Shown in pieces: positions 39,126 through 52,834 of a stretch of 64,000 bases of DNA. The stretch is from Sialis fuliginosa. Lineage: Eukaryota > Arthropoda > Insecta > Megaloptera > Sialidae. Positions within the stretch are counted from its first letter, which is position 1; each line of letters opens with the position of its first letter. The position numbers were made by a program, and so were the translations under genes. The DNA lies in NCBI GenBank assembly GCA_961205875.1, contig OY540815.1, forward strand, positions 11,098,001-11,162,000, in the 5' to 3' direction. The notes beneath the pieces are model-generated. The model saw nothing but the letters and a program-made list of their open reading frames with translations. It was not told the origin of the DNA and searched no databases.

Positions 39126-39724
39126 TATTATACTCCAACCATTATTTTTAATATTTTACAAAAAGGGCAAAAGATCGTTGTGAACATGGTTAAAGATAAT
39201 TTTTATAAAATTTTATTAGAAAATGGTAGTTGTAATTTTTTGTTGATGCGAACCTTATCTATTTATCTAGGACTTTCGTACATTTCATTATCAGTTTGTA
39301 TATTTACAATTTTAATTAAGATTTATCTATATTTATCAATAAAACAATACTAACATTTTTGCGTGTCAAACACATACTTGCTATTTTACTCATATAGGCA
39401 CTTTATAAATTCAAAAGATAGCTACCTATCTATAGATATAAATTATAAATTCAAATTTCATTATAATAGATTTTTTTTACATATCTACCTGATTCATACG
39501 TATTATTCACTTCATAAACGATACTTTGATTTCCTTATAAGTAAATGAAGCACATTCTTTGTAATACAATGGTGTACTTCAATTCAAAATAAAAGATTTC
39601 AAATCCAATAAAACGTTTAAGTACGAAAAATTGTGTTTTTTTTTTATTAGGTTTATAATCAACTTCATTTTTAGTTCTTAACCCTTGTAGACAAATAATG
39701 TTGGTATGGGGACCACTGTGCATC

Positions 39725-39870
39725 GGCTAGAATGTATTTCGTCTTCTTCACAAAAACTCGCTAGAGGTGTCAATATGTCGTACGTGACGGCCATCGCAAG
39801 GACGGCTGAGTGAAAGTTTGCGCAGGGAGTTACAGGAGACTCTCCTCCGGGATCTTCTCACCGAATATGA
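39725..39870. other. Less AT-rich patch of unknown nature
   Basis: TGACGGCCATCGCAAGGACG and GTTTGCGCAGGGAGTTACAG stand out by composition. On the minus strand about 46 codons are open (39740-39865, RSRRRVSCNSLRKLSL...), but no domain or splice pattern supports an exon. Could be a transposon remnant. Confidence 0.25.
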
Positions 39871-40229
39871 GTTATTCTTTTTTGTGGTTCATAAACAAAC
39901 TTTAGTGCTTGAATTCATAATGAAAATAAATGATGAAAATGCGCAGTTATGACGTTGTTGTTTGGCTTTCGAAACAACTGGTTGGAAAATTTGTTTTAGG
40001 TATTTGTACAGAGACGGTACATTTGTTAAGTAAATGAGGGTGAAATATTTAAAAATATAACTTTTTATACACACATTTTTAAAATTATGTTTACAATGTT
40101 GCCATGTATTGGGTTGAGACAGTGTTTATAAATCTTAGGTTTGGTTTTACAAATAATATTATTGTTATATAATAATAAATGGTCATGGTTTATGTTCCTC
40201 TGGATTATTTTGTTTGTCAAATATTTATG

Positions 40230-40460
40230 ACTAGCTGTACCCGCGGCTTCGCTCGCGTGGACTACGATAATATTCTTTAGGATTTTTGAAAAATATATGT
40301 AGTTGAATTAACTACAAACGATTCATAATTATTGTAATAATAACGAACAAAAACGAATCAGAACAAAAAGTACAAATGATTTTTTTTTAATTTAAAAGTT
40401 AATTATTGAAAACAAAATAAACGATTGCTGAGTCGAGTCCGAATGACGACCGAGATATTC
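40230..40460 (+). repeat. CTAGCTG...CTTCGCTCGCGT repeat, copy 1 (truncated)
   Basis: ACTAGCTGTACCCGCGGCTT, TTAGGATTTTTGAAAAATAT, AACAAAAACGAATCAGAA and GTTAATTATTGAAAACAAAA match the copy at 41358 in order. It lacks the GACA-rich 3' end. The type is widespread in insect genomes, particularly Lepidoptera (general knowledge). Class uncertain. Confidence 0.8.
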
Positions 40461-41357
40461 CCACACAATCTTAAAAGTTAGCAATTTTATATAGAAATAA
40501 TATTGAAATGTTAACTGAAGTCTTGAAAGAACAAAATAATTATAATAATTTAATTTCTAACCCCTATGTATTTTTGTACAAACCGCCATTGTTGGCATGC
40601 GTATGTGTATCAATACTAATTAGTTTTTGTTTGGTTTATTTAAATTTATCGTACAGTTCCGATATTGGAGTTGCCCGGATTATCATACTGTCATATAAAT
40701 TTTATTATTATTTATTTCTCTGTAATTTTGTTTGCATTGGATGTAAATAAATCAATTTCACATTTTTAGAGTAGCGGGGTCGAGATTGGATTATTTATAA
40801 ATGTACTGAATGAGTTATTTATTAAGTGTATTTTTTTATTTTCATAAGTTTGATTAAAATAAAAATATGTCTTGAAAAACGGGCAATGCCGTTTAAAGGT
40901 AAGTATGACTAAATTTGAGACCTTGTACAAAGTGTACTTTTACCTTGTTATTTATTTCATTTCTCTGAGTTGTGCAATAAAGTAATACTTTACTTGATTT
41001 GTTTTATACTTGACTGCATAACTAGAAGCAAGGTAAGTCATTCATATTCGTTTATCACAAACTTAGTAGATTCCTCCCATTTGATTATTATTATACTTAA
41101 ATCATTTCTCCATGTACCTAACAAAGACAGATATATTGATACTTATTTGCTAGATAAAGAAGTACTTTTCGTTTATAGTACTGATATATATAATATATAT
41201 ATTTGTGCGATTAAATTATTATGTAACCTATTGAAAATTTTATACATAAATTTTGTGGCAATAAATAATTGATATTCTGAATTTTAGTATTTAAATAAGT
41301 AAAACTTGATATAAAATTAATTAATGAAATGGACGTATATTTCTGTTTTTATTTAAA

Positions 41358-42190
41358 ACTAGCTGGGCCCACGCGGCTTCGCTCGCGTAGACTACGGAAT
41401 TATTGTTTAGGATTTTTGAAAAATATAGTTTAATTAATTAAGTACAAACACGATTAGTTATTATTGTAATAATAATTTATCAATACCTAAATTACCTAAC
41501 AAAAACGAATCAGAAGAAAAAAGTACAAATAATTTGTGTTCTGTTTAAATTTAAATGTTAATTATTGAAAACAAAATAAACACAAACGATCAGCCGAGGG
41601 ACTCCGAATATCTACCGAGCGTACGCGAATCCAGTCTGATGTACTACTCGCTTCGATGCGGCACGACACCATACATTTAAGATATTATCTTTATAAATAT
41701 ATTTTAAGATATTTTCTAAACTATACGACCAAATTGGATGCTGTAAATGGCAAACTATATCTACATTAAGTACTTATGACGATGAAATCATTTATTTCGA
41801 TAAGGATTAATGTTTTGCAGGTCATAAGTCCATGTAAACAAAACCCAAATATTTTATGTTTTCTTTGTAACATAAAAGCAGTCATTGTGGCTTAAATATA
41901 AAAGTTAGACATATCGTGTCGCTGACTTAATTGTAGAACTTTTGATTCTACACAATTCTTTAATACATTATTTTGTTCTATATTGAACGGTTTAGGCAGC
42001 GTATTACAAAACAGCGCGCCGACGGCAAATTTTTTTCCGACTTGATTTACTATTATCGTCACTGCTTTGTTGTTATGTTACCTAACGTAAAAAAATATAG
42101 CCTATAACCTGGCCAGAGAACGTACCTATGAATTAAAAAAAAAAACTCGTAAATCGGATAAGTGGTTCTCGAGTGATAAGGTAACTAACG

Positions 42191-42236
<46 letters not shown>

Positions 42237-42266
42237 GAGACGTTGAGCTTTATATATATTAAGGAT
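41358..42266 (+). mobile_element. CTAGCTG...CTTCGCTCGCGT repeat, copy 2 with GACA-tract 3' end
   Basis: The 5' part to about 41610 matches the copy at 40230. The 3' end carries GGTTCTCGAGTGATAAGG, a GACA microsatellite, and TTGAGCTTTATATATATTAA. The layout (motif-rich head, satellite, AT tail) is the usual form of this short dispersed element. No ORF. Confidence 0.75.
42191..42236. repeat. GACA microsatellite
   Basis: About 11 tandem GACA units, ending GAGAGA, within the repeat that ends at 42266. Confidence 0.95.
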
Positions 42267-45200
42267 GAAGTAACAATATAAACTCCGCCCTAAAAAAGAT
42301 ATACGATGAAGTTTGTCTTTCTATTTTTGAATCTGTTGTAAGCGAATTAAACCTTTACTGTGGTCGACGACTTCTGAAGGCGATAATAGCTTCAGTCTAA
42401 AATGTAATATATTATTATATTACCAATGCTTTTAAAAACTAGTTACGTCTGAGATTAAAGGAAGATTTATTCAACATTTTAAATATCAAAATATTAAAAA
42501 AAGGAAAACAAAGGTTAAATTATTATAAAATAGTCGATTGTAAAAGACAACATATACTATTAATCATTTTATATTATTTATCATTTCATAAATTTTCATG
42601 TTGCTATTTAATTAAATATTTTACATAATAAATTTCATCTTTCATCTAAATAAAAGCATGTCACACATGCAAACAATTACAAATAATCACCCTATTTTTA
42701 TAAAACAATACAGCTCGATGATTGCATTCTATTTTACACGGTAAAACAACCCAATTTAAGACAACAATATAAAAATCCGATTGTAGTATTCACACCACTA
42801 CCCCTGAGTTGACCCTCCCCTTCCACGGTTTATTGTTTGGAGTGTGTAATACCGCAAACACAGATTTCAAACAAAAACGGTTACAATAGATTGTAATGAA
42901 ATTACTAACGTAATGTCAGTGCCAAATCAATTCTGTTAGTTATAATTACTCTTTGTTTTATTACGTTGAATTAACTGAGGTCACTATGATCATGTTTAGA
43001 ATTTAAAAAATAAACGTGATTGTCTAAATATTTAAATTCTGAAATAACTATCAGTATTTAATATTATTTTTTATACGTCCATAGTCCATACGTGAAATAT
43101 ACTGTAGAATAATAAAATATAGTAATCATGATCTACGAATGCTCTACAAACAAAATGGTGAAATTTTTAAACTTTTTTCTTCATAAAGTAGATATGCACT
43201 TCATATTTTTAAAGAGCATCACTAAACCGGAAACTAATATTTATTCTTGTCTTTTTTTAATTCATCTATTTTTAAAATGATGTGTAATAGAAAAAAATTT
43301 ATTTAATGAAACTAATGGGCAATGGTTATAATTTTTAAAATATTTTTCAAACCATTTATTAAAACAAGTTTTTAATAATAGTTTTAGAGAATGTAATTGT
43401 CCAAATATATTATAACCTTTTTTCAGTATAACAACCGTTTTCATGATATTCGTTTCTTTATAATAATGTATAAGAAGGTCTTTTGGTGGCTACAATAGGT
43501 AGTTTAATTTTATTGTGATATAATTTTCAGACCTTTTTTGATGCAAAATCAAGACAAATAATGCTTGGCTTGTAGTCTAGTCATGAATATTAAATGAGTT
43601 ATTGGCACTTGATGAAGGGATGATTAATTTTGAAACACTTGTTGAATGTGATTAAAAAACACGCCACAATATGTGAATATTTCGCTCTAGATATTTTGAT
43701 TGTAATAGGTATATCCATCAAAAATTTTGGGATCATAATTAGCTATTAAATCAGTTGATGATGAACTGTATATTTTCATTTTGTTTTACATTTTTCTATG
43801 AATATTTTAATACAAACTAAGCAGGGCCAGATTGAGCTATAATGGGCTCTTTTTACTTTAATATGAGAATATTATTAATGTAAATTATTCCGGTAAATAA
43901 TTACAATTTTCTTTCTAAAATTGTCTAGAGCGGCATCTTTTGCGAACATTTTTTTTGCTTGGAAATTTTTTTACTGGTTTCTACTGATTTATGTTTGTAT
44001 GAAACCATACAACAATTATTTATTTGAACTAGCTGATTCGAAAATATTATTTTTTGTAATCATATCAATTTGCTAAAGTCAAAGGTCACTGATTCTGTCA
44101 TAAATAAAACTCTTGGTATTCGAATGGAAGTTTTCAGTAATTGGTATTTAAAAAATGATAATCTCAAAATGAGTTTGGCTTCTAGGCATAGGTTACGTTT
44201 TCTGTATGTAGTGTAGTCAGTATAACATATATTTAAAATTCGTAGTTTTCTGCCCAGAAGTATATAATATGTAAAAAAAAAATTATGTATGATATCATAA
44301 TTGCATAACTAAACGAGGCGATTTTTTCTTTTTGTTCTTAAAATGTTCCTTAAATACTAAAGAATTGAACTGTACAAACAGATCGGAGGTAATCAATTTT
44401 TTTATTTAGGTTGGCTTCCAGAGCACCGTGAATAGTTAAGCTTAAAATCCTTTATTCAAATCAGTAGAAAATAATAAAAAAACTTACATGTACAGTTTAA
44501 TTACTGTTTCCATAGACTAACAACTTTAATATGTTAAGTCTTTAGAGTGAAGCGATTCTAGTCTATATACTCGTGCTCATTTTCTAATGTAGGAACATTA
44601 AAAGCGACTACTGCTTCAATGTATTTACCACATTCTCTACCAAAACTTAATATAGCGACACTATATTTGTATATGGAAAGTTTGAGTGTTCTCGGATTAT
44701 TATTTTGTAAAATAAAACTACAAAAGTTATAATCTAACATGTTATTGTATATAAGTCTTTTATACGAGAGCAACAATATTTTTTTAAATATTATTTATGT
44801 TAATTTGTATATTATTTATTTAATTTTAATTGTTTAAATTGTTTTAATGTAACACACAAACATTTTTTGTAAGTACAAAATATCTAAATCAATAAATACA
44901 CGTTTATATTTATAATAATAATAAAAGAGTGGCATGCCTACTTTACCTAATTATGACACCCATGTTAGCGTATGTTTATTTATGTATTCATTTTTATTTT
45001 ATTTTTGTTACTTTTATTTTTATAAAACATCAAAAAACAAAATTTTTATTTCGATGTTGAAGAATATCAATATATTTGTGATTTATGCCTGAGTGTCTTC
45101 ATTCTCTTTCTTTTCATGTTATATAAATAGCACTATTTTTGAATACACAGAAAAACGACAAACGTATATATTTATTAAAATTTTCCATGCATAATATTTA

Positions 45201-45794
45201 CTTATTTATATTCAATTTGGTGATTAAAAAGTATACAAGAAAACGAGAAAGTTAAACAAAGTAATAACCTAACTTAAAAACATTCTCCAAGGATTAAAAT
45301 GTTTTTAATGGAAATTTTTGTGACTGTGAATAAACAAATAATAAATAACGTAATGTTGTAGATATATATTTTGTTTTAGCATGTTTTTATGTAGATAACA
45401 GTGTTTTTATAAATTGAAGTCAATGTAAAATAAATATCGATTAAATTGTCTTCTACACTACCAGTTGTAATTGTTTGCATATAAATAATAATATAGTACA
45501 AAGATACATTTGTATGTTGTTTGTTATATATTTCCATTTAAAATAACATTTTAGAATTGTGTTTATAAGGTTTATCATTTGAAACTGTCAAATAACTGAT
45601 TTTTGTCGAAACATATATATGATTTTCCAAAATTAAATCGAAATGTTTGCATTTGCATATTGTTGATTAAACGATTTGTAGATTTATTCGATTTGATTTC
45701 TGAATAGTTGTGTTATTTTAAGTATATTTTCCAGTCAATGTTTACAATTATTATATTTGTTCAGAAATGTGTTTTATATAAAAATTGTGTTATT
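42267..45794. other. Gene-free AT-rich stretch
   Basis: No exon, RNA gene or element boundary could be supported here on either strand. Confidence 0.45.
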
Positions 45795-46375
45795 AGGGTT
45801 CCGAAGAAACCCTGTTAATCTCACTTTGTCGTCCGTCCGTCCTGTTCATTTAAAGCAAAATATCTCGTAAACAATATAAGATAGAAACTTGAAATTTGTA
45901 CTGAATATGTATTATAAAATGATGCCCTCTAGTAAATGATGTTTCAAAAATATTTTTTTTATACCAAGGCATGTAGCACGTTAAAATATATAACCAAACC
46001 AGCGGAATTTGACTCTCTTTCTAATTTTTTTCTAAATCAAAAATGGTGCCTGTAGGAAGCTCTAAGCAGTAATTTAGTGTGTCCACTCCCTCTAACTCGG
46101 TAACTACTAGCTAAAAAAATAAATTTGGTAACGAGGCTTTAGTGGGATTACCAACGATAAATACTAAAGTCAACAATATAATTTAAAATTTTGGAGAAAT
46201 AGAAAGGGGCGTCTTAGAATTTTTTATTTTTATTTTCATATCTAGGCATGTGGGGTGTCGAAATGTAGATCTTAATTTGTAGAATATGGCCATATTTTTA
46301 ATTTTTAATTTTAACTCAAAAATGGTGCTTGCAAGGGGTTCCAAACAGTCCATGTAGTATGTACTTTGGAACCCT
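45795..46375. mobile_element. Element with AGGGTTCC inverted ends
   Basis: AGGGTTCCGAAG at 45795 is mirrored by CTTTGGAACCCT ending at 46375. Just inside are CGTCCGTCCGTCCTG and AAAATATCTCGTAAACAATA, common in dispersed insect repeats. Two direct copies of an AAAATGGTGCYTG...GG-T-C block (46040s and 46318s) lie inside. 581 bp, no ORF. Confidence 0.7.
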
Positions 46376-46754
46376 TATATACACTCGTTTATGTCTTGAC
46401 CGAATTATTTATACATATTATATCTTTTTTTTTCAATAACTATATTTTATTAAGCAATACATTTCAAGTAGATAAGTATTTTTAAATAAGAGTTTTAGAG
46501 AATATATAATTCAATAGGTATATTCGTTTATTTATTATATGTAGGATAAAATCTTTTTGCGGTGAAGTGTATTATATTTTATCATCTTGAGCACAAATGT
46601 TCAAAGCTTAAAGACAAACAATTACTTATTTATTTCAAACTCCATTACGATGTTGAATTACAAAACATCATTGTCGGACATATTTCAGTCGAAGAACCGA
46701 TTAAAAACTAATTGTGTAAAGGATAAACAGTCAAATAAGTAGTAGCATCTTGTA

Positions 46755-46976
46755 GTGGGTCTAGAGAGAGACAGAGATAACGCGAGTGGGTTGAGTTTGG
46801 GTCGGTTCACATCTCACCAGAGGTTACCTGTTGGTTCGGTGTCGTCCCGCACCCCGGACCGACGACGACCCGGTATTGATCCGGAGAGTACGCGCTCCGG
46901 GCAGGTTGTGAGCGAGGCGGCGGACCGCGTGGGGGAGATTTTCGCCGTGCGACGTGCACTCAGGTATAGTCGGTTT
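46755..46976 (+). promoter_or_regulatory. CpG-rich island, probable promoter or 5' UTR exon
   Basis: About 220 bases dense in CpG (GTGTCGTCCCGCACC, CGACGACGACCCGG, GAGGCGGCGGACCGCGTG) stand alone in AT-rich DNA. The island ends in a donor-like CACTCAG|GTATAG near 46965. Open frames exist on both strands, as expected for GC-rich DNA, with no recognisable domain. A plus-strand first exon is the simplest reading, and its target gene would lie beyond the window. Confidence 0.4.
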
Positions 46977-47001
46977 AAAATGTGTCTCTTATACGACATA
47001 G

Positions 47002-47209
47002 ATCAGTGGTTCTTAAACTTATATGGTCTAAGAACCCGCTTTTGAACAATTATTTTTCAGAGCCCCCCTTCCCTGGATAGAAAAAAAAGAAGGTCGTTAG
47101 ATACTAATTTATCACTGGTAAATAGAAATGTTAAAGTATTTTAATTTATACCAAACATATTCACGGATCCCCGGAAAAAGTTCAGCGGACCCTAGTTTAA
47201 GAACCACTG
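47002..47209. mobile_element. hAT-type MITE, CAGTGGTTCTTAAACT ends
   Basis: 208 bp with perfect 16-bp inverted ends, CAGTGGTTCTTAAACT and AGTTTAAGAACCACTG. CAGTGGTTCT(C/T)AAACT is a well-known hAT terminus. The flanks ACATAGAT and ACAGAGAA match at 6 of 8 positions, an eroded target duplication. Just inside are AAGAACCCGC and GATCCCCGG. Confidence 0.9.
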
Positions 47210-47819
47210 ACAGAGAAATCAATATTTTTTCAGATACATGCAAAATTTGCTCTTCTGTTGATAATTTTATAATACGATAAACTTGTAAATACAAATTTGA
47301 AACTTGAATCAAATGTACTTGAAGTATTAAATTAAGTTTTATCGTTTTTTTTATTGTTCATTTCGACAAAATTTATTTAATTTTGGATAGTTAACAGTTA
47401 AAATTATCCGTGGAAGCATTTTTAAAATAATATTTTTTAAGGTTAATATTTAGTTCTTTAGTATAATAAAATGTCAAAATAACAAGTTGTTAAAAAATCC
47501 AAAACATATGATTTTCCATAATTTGTTAAAAAAAATTAACGTACATAAAAAGACATGCATTAAATAATATTGATTTCCCTATGTTTCGTAATTCAATTTA
47601 CATTTTTATAAGTATTAATGATGTAAATTTAATAATAACAATAGTAATTAACCAAATTTTAACAAAGTTATTTTTCAAAAATACTGAATTAAATATATAT
47701 ATTTTTTGATGTTGATATTGAATAATATTTGAGTTACATATAATATACTAACTGGAAACTGAAAATAAGGACCTTAATTTAAAATTTACATATGTAAAAT
47801 TATTTTAATATAAACAGAT

Positions 47820-48035
47820 GCAAAAGATTTTGAGCCGACTATACGAGAATGAGTGTGGAGGTGCTGGGTAGCGATTTGGTGGAGGCGCCGTGAACAACGG
47901 AGAAGCGTCTGTTCGCGTCGCACATTCTTGCGTTTTATTGAAAACCGCGCGCGTGAGTGCCAATTTTCACACCACAGCGTGAATATTCGGCCCTGATGTT
48001 TCGTTATGGATCGAATAGCTGGTTATTGGATAGGT
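47820..48035 (+). promoter_or_regulatory. Second CpG-rich island, possible first exons
   Basis: GGAGGCGCCGTGAACAACGG, GTTCGCGTCGCACATTC and ACCGCGCGCGTGAGTGCC cluster here. GTGAGT is donor-like. A little further, CACCACAG precedes a short stretch with ATGGATCGAATAGCTGG... ending ATAG|GTAATA at 48034. These may be small 5' exons, but no gene is identified. Confidence 0.35.
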
Positions 48036-48829
48036 AATAATGGAATTTCGTTTTGATTAAAATCTGAATACCGAGGTGTTTTATTCTGTATAGGAAGTCT
48101 CACGAAATATTTTGTTATTTTTGTTTTGTTGGTAAATAACTTTCTAATCTATTATTTTTTTAGTATCTCTGTGAAAATGATTCTAATTATTAAATAAAAT
48201 ATAAAGTTGTGAAATTAGTTATCCATATCATCAATAATTAAAATATCTTTCTAAGACAATTAACTTTATAAAGTTCATAACAAATTTTATATTCAAACCT
48301 TTTCTCGATTCTTGTTTAGAGATATATATTTAGATTGAATGTCTTTTCCACGAAAATATTTTATCCTTCTTATTGTTACTGATATTGTTTCCTTTTTCTT
48401 TTTGTTATACTTTTATGTAAATTCGGTGTGTTCGAGTGCACATAAAAATACATTTTAACATATTTTTTTTATTTGATTTTGTCTTCTGAGTATTAGCTTT
48501 GTTTTCCTGACTTTTCACATCAGATGATTTCTAAAAAAATATACAATGTTTTTTTATTTATTTAATTTTTATATTATTCCTTACTTGTAATATAAAAAAA
48601 GATACCAATTGAAATGGGGCATACATCTATGGTTTATTTGTAATAATACAATTTAAAATTCAGCTTAAAAAAATGGGTGTGACTGTGTCGGGATGCACAG
48701 TCGAGGAATTGACGTGAATACGTAGCAGTGGGGTTAAATAAAACTGACTAGTATTGTATAATATAGTTATTTATTATGAACTTATTGTAGGAACATAAAA
48801 ACATTTAATTAATATTTACAAAAAAATTG

Positions 48830-49250
48830 TGGAAATACGAAATTTACTTTTTATTATTTTATTCAATTTAAAAAACTGATCAAAAAAATAAAAACATTAC
48901 CGTTTAGAGAATATATTCTTGTATATTGTTTTTTTTTTGTTTCAATTCAATTAATTAATATTTACAAGCAAAATCGTGGAAATGCGAAATTGAATTTGTG
49001 TTGTTTTTTTATAGCATGAAGTATTTCACTCAATAAAACTTATATATTTATATTTGTATCACGTAGATTTAATCGAGATCTATAATTTGAGACCAAAACC
49101 CGCGTGGTAGCTGTTCGAGATACACTGTTTATAAATTTTCGCTGGCGCGCAAACTAATCTCAGCGCGTTACATCAAATTTCTGAAATGCCCATCCAGTAT
49201 TTTGGAGTAAAACGTTAGACGTTATTCACGTCAAAAATTAAATTAAATAC
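48830..49250 (+). repeat. Three-copy repeat family, copy B
   Basis: ATTCAATTTAAAAAACTGAT, GAGAATATATTCT, ATTTACAAGCAAAATCGTGG, ATCGAGATCTATAATTTGAG, GCGCGCAAACTAATCTC, CGCGTTACATCAAATTTCTG and GACGTTATTCACGTCAAAAA are collinear with copy A at 8370-8905. One of the two direct units of copy A is absent here. Confidence 0.8.
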
Positions 49251-49685
49251 AGTAGTTTTTTTTCTACTTATAATGAGTATCTACTGTATATATTTTATTT
49301 AATAATGTAAAATATAAAATACTATGAATTTTAATAAGATTAAATTTTTAAAATGCAATAGCAAGCAAAAATGAAATGGAAATAAGAAAGAGCGTTCTAA
49401 AATTTACGTGACTTGACGGTGAAAAGTCATTTGATGTCATTAAACTTTATATAAGTGTTATTTGTGGAAAGAATGCGCCCTAGAGTCTCAAGTATTCGGA
49501 ATGGGGTGTTTTATTTTATTAATTTTCTTCAATATTAAACTCAAGTGTGTGTACAGTCAGGAAAAGTAAACTGCTAATAATAAATTATCAGAAACGAAAT
49601 GAACGAAGAACAAGAGAATTTTACTTTGTGACTATTGAAGTTAAAAAATAAAACTTAAACTAGAATACTTCAATTCAACTTTTTT

Positions 49686-50040
49686 TTTGATTTTCGCTAA
49701 ATAGTGGTCTAAATAAGTATTATAAAAAAAAAAGTTTTAGATAAAAGTTATTCGCTACAAAATTTCCTACAACCTTCGTTTTAAAAAAAATTAAAAAATT
49801 CATTTGTTTATCCTCTACGCTGATTAAAATGGTATCAACTTAAAAAACGTTAAACTTTATTAATTATTACAGCTTAAAAAAGTGTGTTTTCAGCCATTTT
49901 AATCAGCGTAGTGGATAAACAAATGAATTTTTTTTTTTTTTTTAAATGGAGGTTGTAGGGAATTTTGTAGCGAATAACTTTTATTTAAAACTTTTTTTTG
50001 TATAATACTTATTTAGATCGCTATTTAGCAAAAATCAGAA
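49686..50040. mobile_element. Foldback element, arms about 147 bp
   Basis: The left arm 49686-49832 (GCTAAATAGTGGTCTAAATA, TATTCGCTACAAAATTTCC, CATTTGTTTATCC) is mirrored by the right arm 49894-50040, with a 61-bp loop. Divergence is low. No ORF. Confidence 0.9.
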
Positions 50041-52834
50041 AATCTGAAGAATTTTGCAATTGAACCATGGTTAACTCCTGTCGCGGACAATCAAAATCGG
50101 AGCAAACTTAGGGAATTATTCTACACTACTTTTGTAACATATCCTGTAAGTATGAAAACTGTACGCAAAAATAATCTGTTTTAGCCTTCACAGCCTGGAC
50201 TATTACATGTTATAAATATATAATATGATGATATTGAATAATTAGGTTGATTTTGACATAAACGATGCATGTATGTAGAGGGAATTGACACTAATGAACT
50301 TTTTTAAATAAATGGTTTGCGAGACTTGAGGCCACTAGCGTTGGGTTAATAAAGTGTCCGCAATATGACAAAATTTGATTATTTAGGTTTTTTAGTCACA
50401 AATAAATAAATAAATACTCTCTGAAAATTCCATTATATATATTTTTTACCTTACATATTTCAACGTCACGATATATTAACATGTCTTCCTATTTTCATGT
50501 AAAATTCCAATTTAATACACAGCGAGATAACGTAGAGCTATTAAAAATATAAACATTGTTGTAATAAACAACTCAACATTCTTGAGCTTATAATTAAGTC
50601 GTACACACAAAGCTCATGTCAGATACGGCGATGGGGAATGTTAGTGGAGAACTTGTAAAGGGTGAGGGGGTCTGGAGGTAAGGTCATGGAGAAAAATCAC
50701 TAAGCTTTACTTTCAGCATGTCGCATGTTCTACGACTGAGGGCCGATTCGAATGAACGCGATTTATTGCAGAGATATTTCAAACAATCAGTTTAGAATTA
50801 CCTGTGTAGAACAAATGTACATTTATTATTCAAAATTTAAATGGAACGGACAGTTCATAAAACGGACAATATAGGTTCTATCGAAACTATCCGAACGAAT
50901 GAATTCAAAATTTGTTGTTAGTATTACTAAGCTCCATAGATTACACAAAAAAGATGGCATTTACCTAGTTCTATATGTTGAGTTTGTATTGAAAATATAA
51001 GTTTTTGTTGTAGAAAAAGATTCCAAAGGTAAGATATTACACTTATTTTATTTTTGATATTTTGTATAATATTGCATATATTTGAGCCAAACATTAATGG
51101 TAAGTTACTTTTCAAATCTTATTTCTGTGTAGATGTTTATAGTAAAGTTTATTTACGCATTGAATCGGACAGATGTTCGTGTATTGAACTGGACGTTTAT
51201 ATAAATAGTAATATCGATTGGCTAAAATGTCTTAAATGCAATAAATAAGCTCATATTAAAGGATTGAGAAACTTCTTTTGCGCTAATTGTAATTAAATAA
51301 ACGATTAAACTTGATGAAACAAAATTTTAGAATTGAGTACTTAGTAATAATACAAATATTAATAATACTTTTAAAAAGATTATGGATCTCAAAATATATC
51401 TAATTAAAAGTTTGTTTAGTTTGAATTAAATTATATTTGATAGGTACTACTTATGTACTCCAGTCCGTTTTATCACACTCACTGTCCATTTTAATGCGAA
51501 TAGTATCATAATACGGACAAAAATGACTTTTAAAAAACATGTTATTAGGTTTAATTTAATTATTATTTATTTAATTTAATTTTCTACTATTTTTGTGGTA
51601 AAAAAAATCATTTTAACAAATTCAATTAATTAAATATAAATAGTGTAGTTTTTTTTGATAATGTTTGCAGTTTTAATAAAAAATTCCGTGAATCTCAAAT
51701 GTTCGTTTCATTGCGTATCTACCCTGTATGTAGAAAAAATAATAAATTAATGCTTTATTAAAATTCAACATTAGTAAGATGCGACGTATATAACATTGTA
51801 AATTCAATTTCTAAAGGTAATGAAAATAACGTATTTATAAACAACTGGCAATAAAAATAAACAAACAAGGAAAGAGTTGCATTGGATGCCGCACGTATCT
51901 GTAAAAGTTTAAACTTGCATCTTCAGTAATGGAGTTTATGTATAGTGCAATGATTTATAAACTTTTATGTAAATGTATTTTTAATGTTTCTATATTATCA
52001 CTAATAGTTTTACATTTGTGGAATCGCAAGTTGAACAGTTTCATTATTAAAATTGGAAAAAATATTTTAATATTTTAGTAAAATATATTTTTATTGAGTC
52101 GATACCTTAAAAATGAAAATAAAATTTTTTTTTGGAGACTAAGTCGTTTTATAAAATTAATTATTTTCTTATAGGAATTATAAGTAATTTTAATATTTAA
52201 AAAAATTGCCTGTCCATTTTTTTCGACTTGACACGAAACTACTTAACCGATTTCAATGGGACTTTCACTATTAATGTACTCGTATTATGAAAAATTTATA
52301 ATTGATAATTTATAATATAAATATATAAAAATGAAAATAAATATAAAGGTAGTTGTGATTGATATTTTGAAATAAATATGTATAAAAACAATTAATGGTA
52401 GTTATTACAGCGGTGTCTACGTTTATAAAGCGGTATGAGCATATGTTCAAAAAGTTAGCATTTGATAGTCTAATTTTGTCGTTTGATAGTTATTAGTTTA
52501 ATTAGTTTTAATTAAATTAGTTTAGTGCGAAAAGTCCCACATTTGAATATTAACTTAATTTTGGGTTAACAAGAATGCTTTTTACTCATATCACTAAATT
52601 TGTGATACACACGAGCGAAGCCACGAAAAAATTATATTTTATAATAAAACAAGTTCGTAAATAATTTCACCGGAATAAAAAAAACCTTTTTCTCATTCCG
52701 ATCAAATGTACGTATATTAGAGGAAAATAATAAATCGTCATATTGATAGGTTGAATACATAGATTCAGGAAAAGTTTGAGGAACATAGATTAATTTTTTC
52801 GTGTAATATTTTCAGCATGTCAAATACCTAGTAT
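50041..52834. other. Gene-free AT-rich stretch
   Basis: No supported exons. A mildly less AT-rich segment at 50610-50775 (GATACGGCGATGGGGAATG, ACTGAGGGCCGATTCGAATG) and a transposon crumb with ACTACTTAACCGATTTCAAT near 52240 are the only features noted. Confidence 0.45.

Noticed and set aside
40970-41272. 100-residue plus-strand ORF, the longest in the window
   Set aside because: Its Ile/Leu/Tyr/Lys-heavy composition is what random AT-rich sequence yields. No signal of conservation, splice sites or motif.
46755-47045. Longest GC-rich plus-strand ORF (96 residues) as a protein gene
   Set aside because: The same block is open on the opposite strand, as expected for GC-rich DNA. No domain is recognisable, the ATG is lacking (GTG start only), and the 3' end runs into a hAT MITE. 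It is kept as a promoter/UTR candidate.
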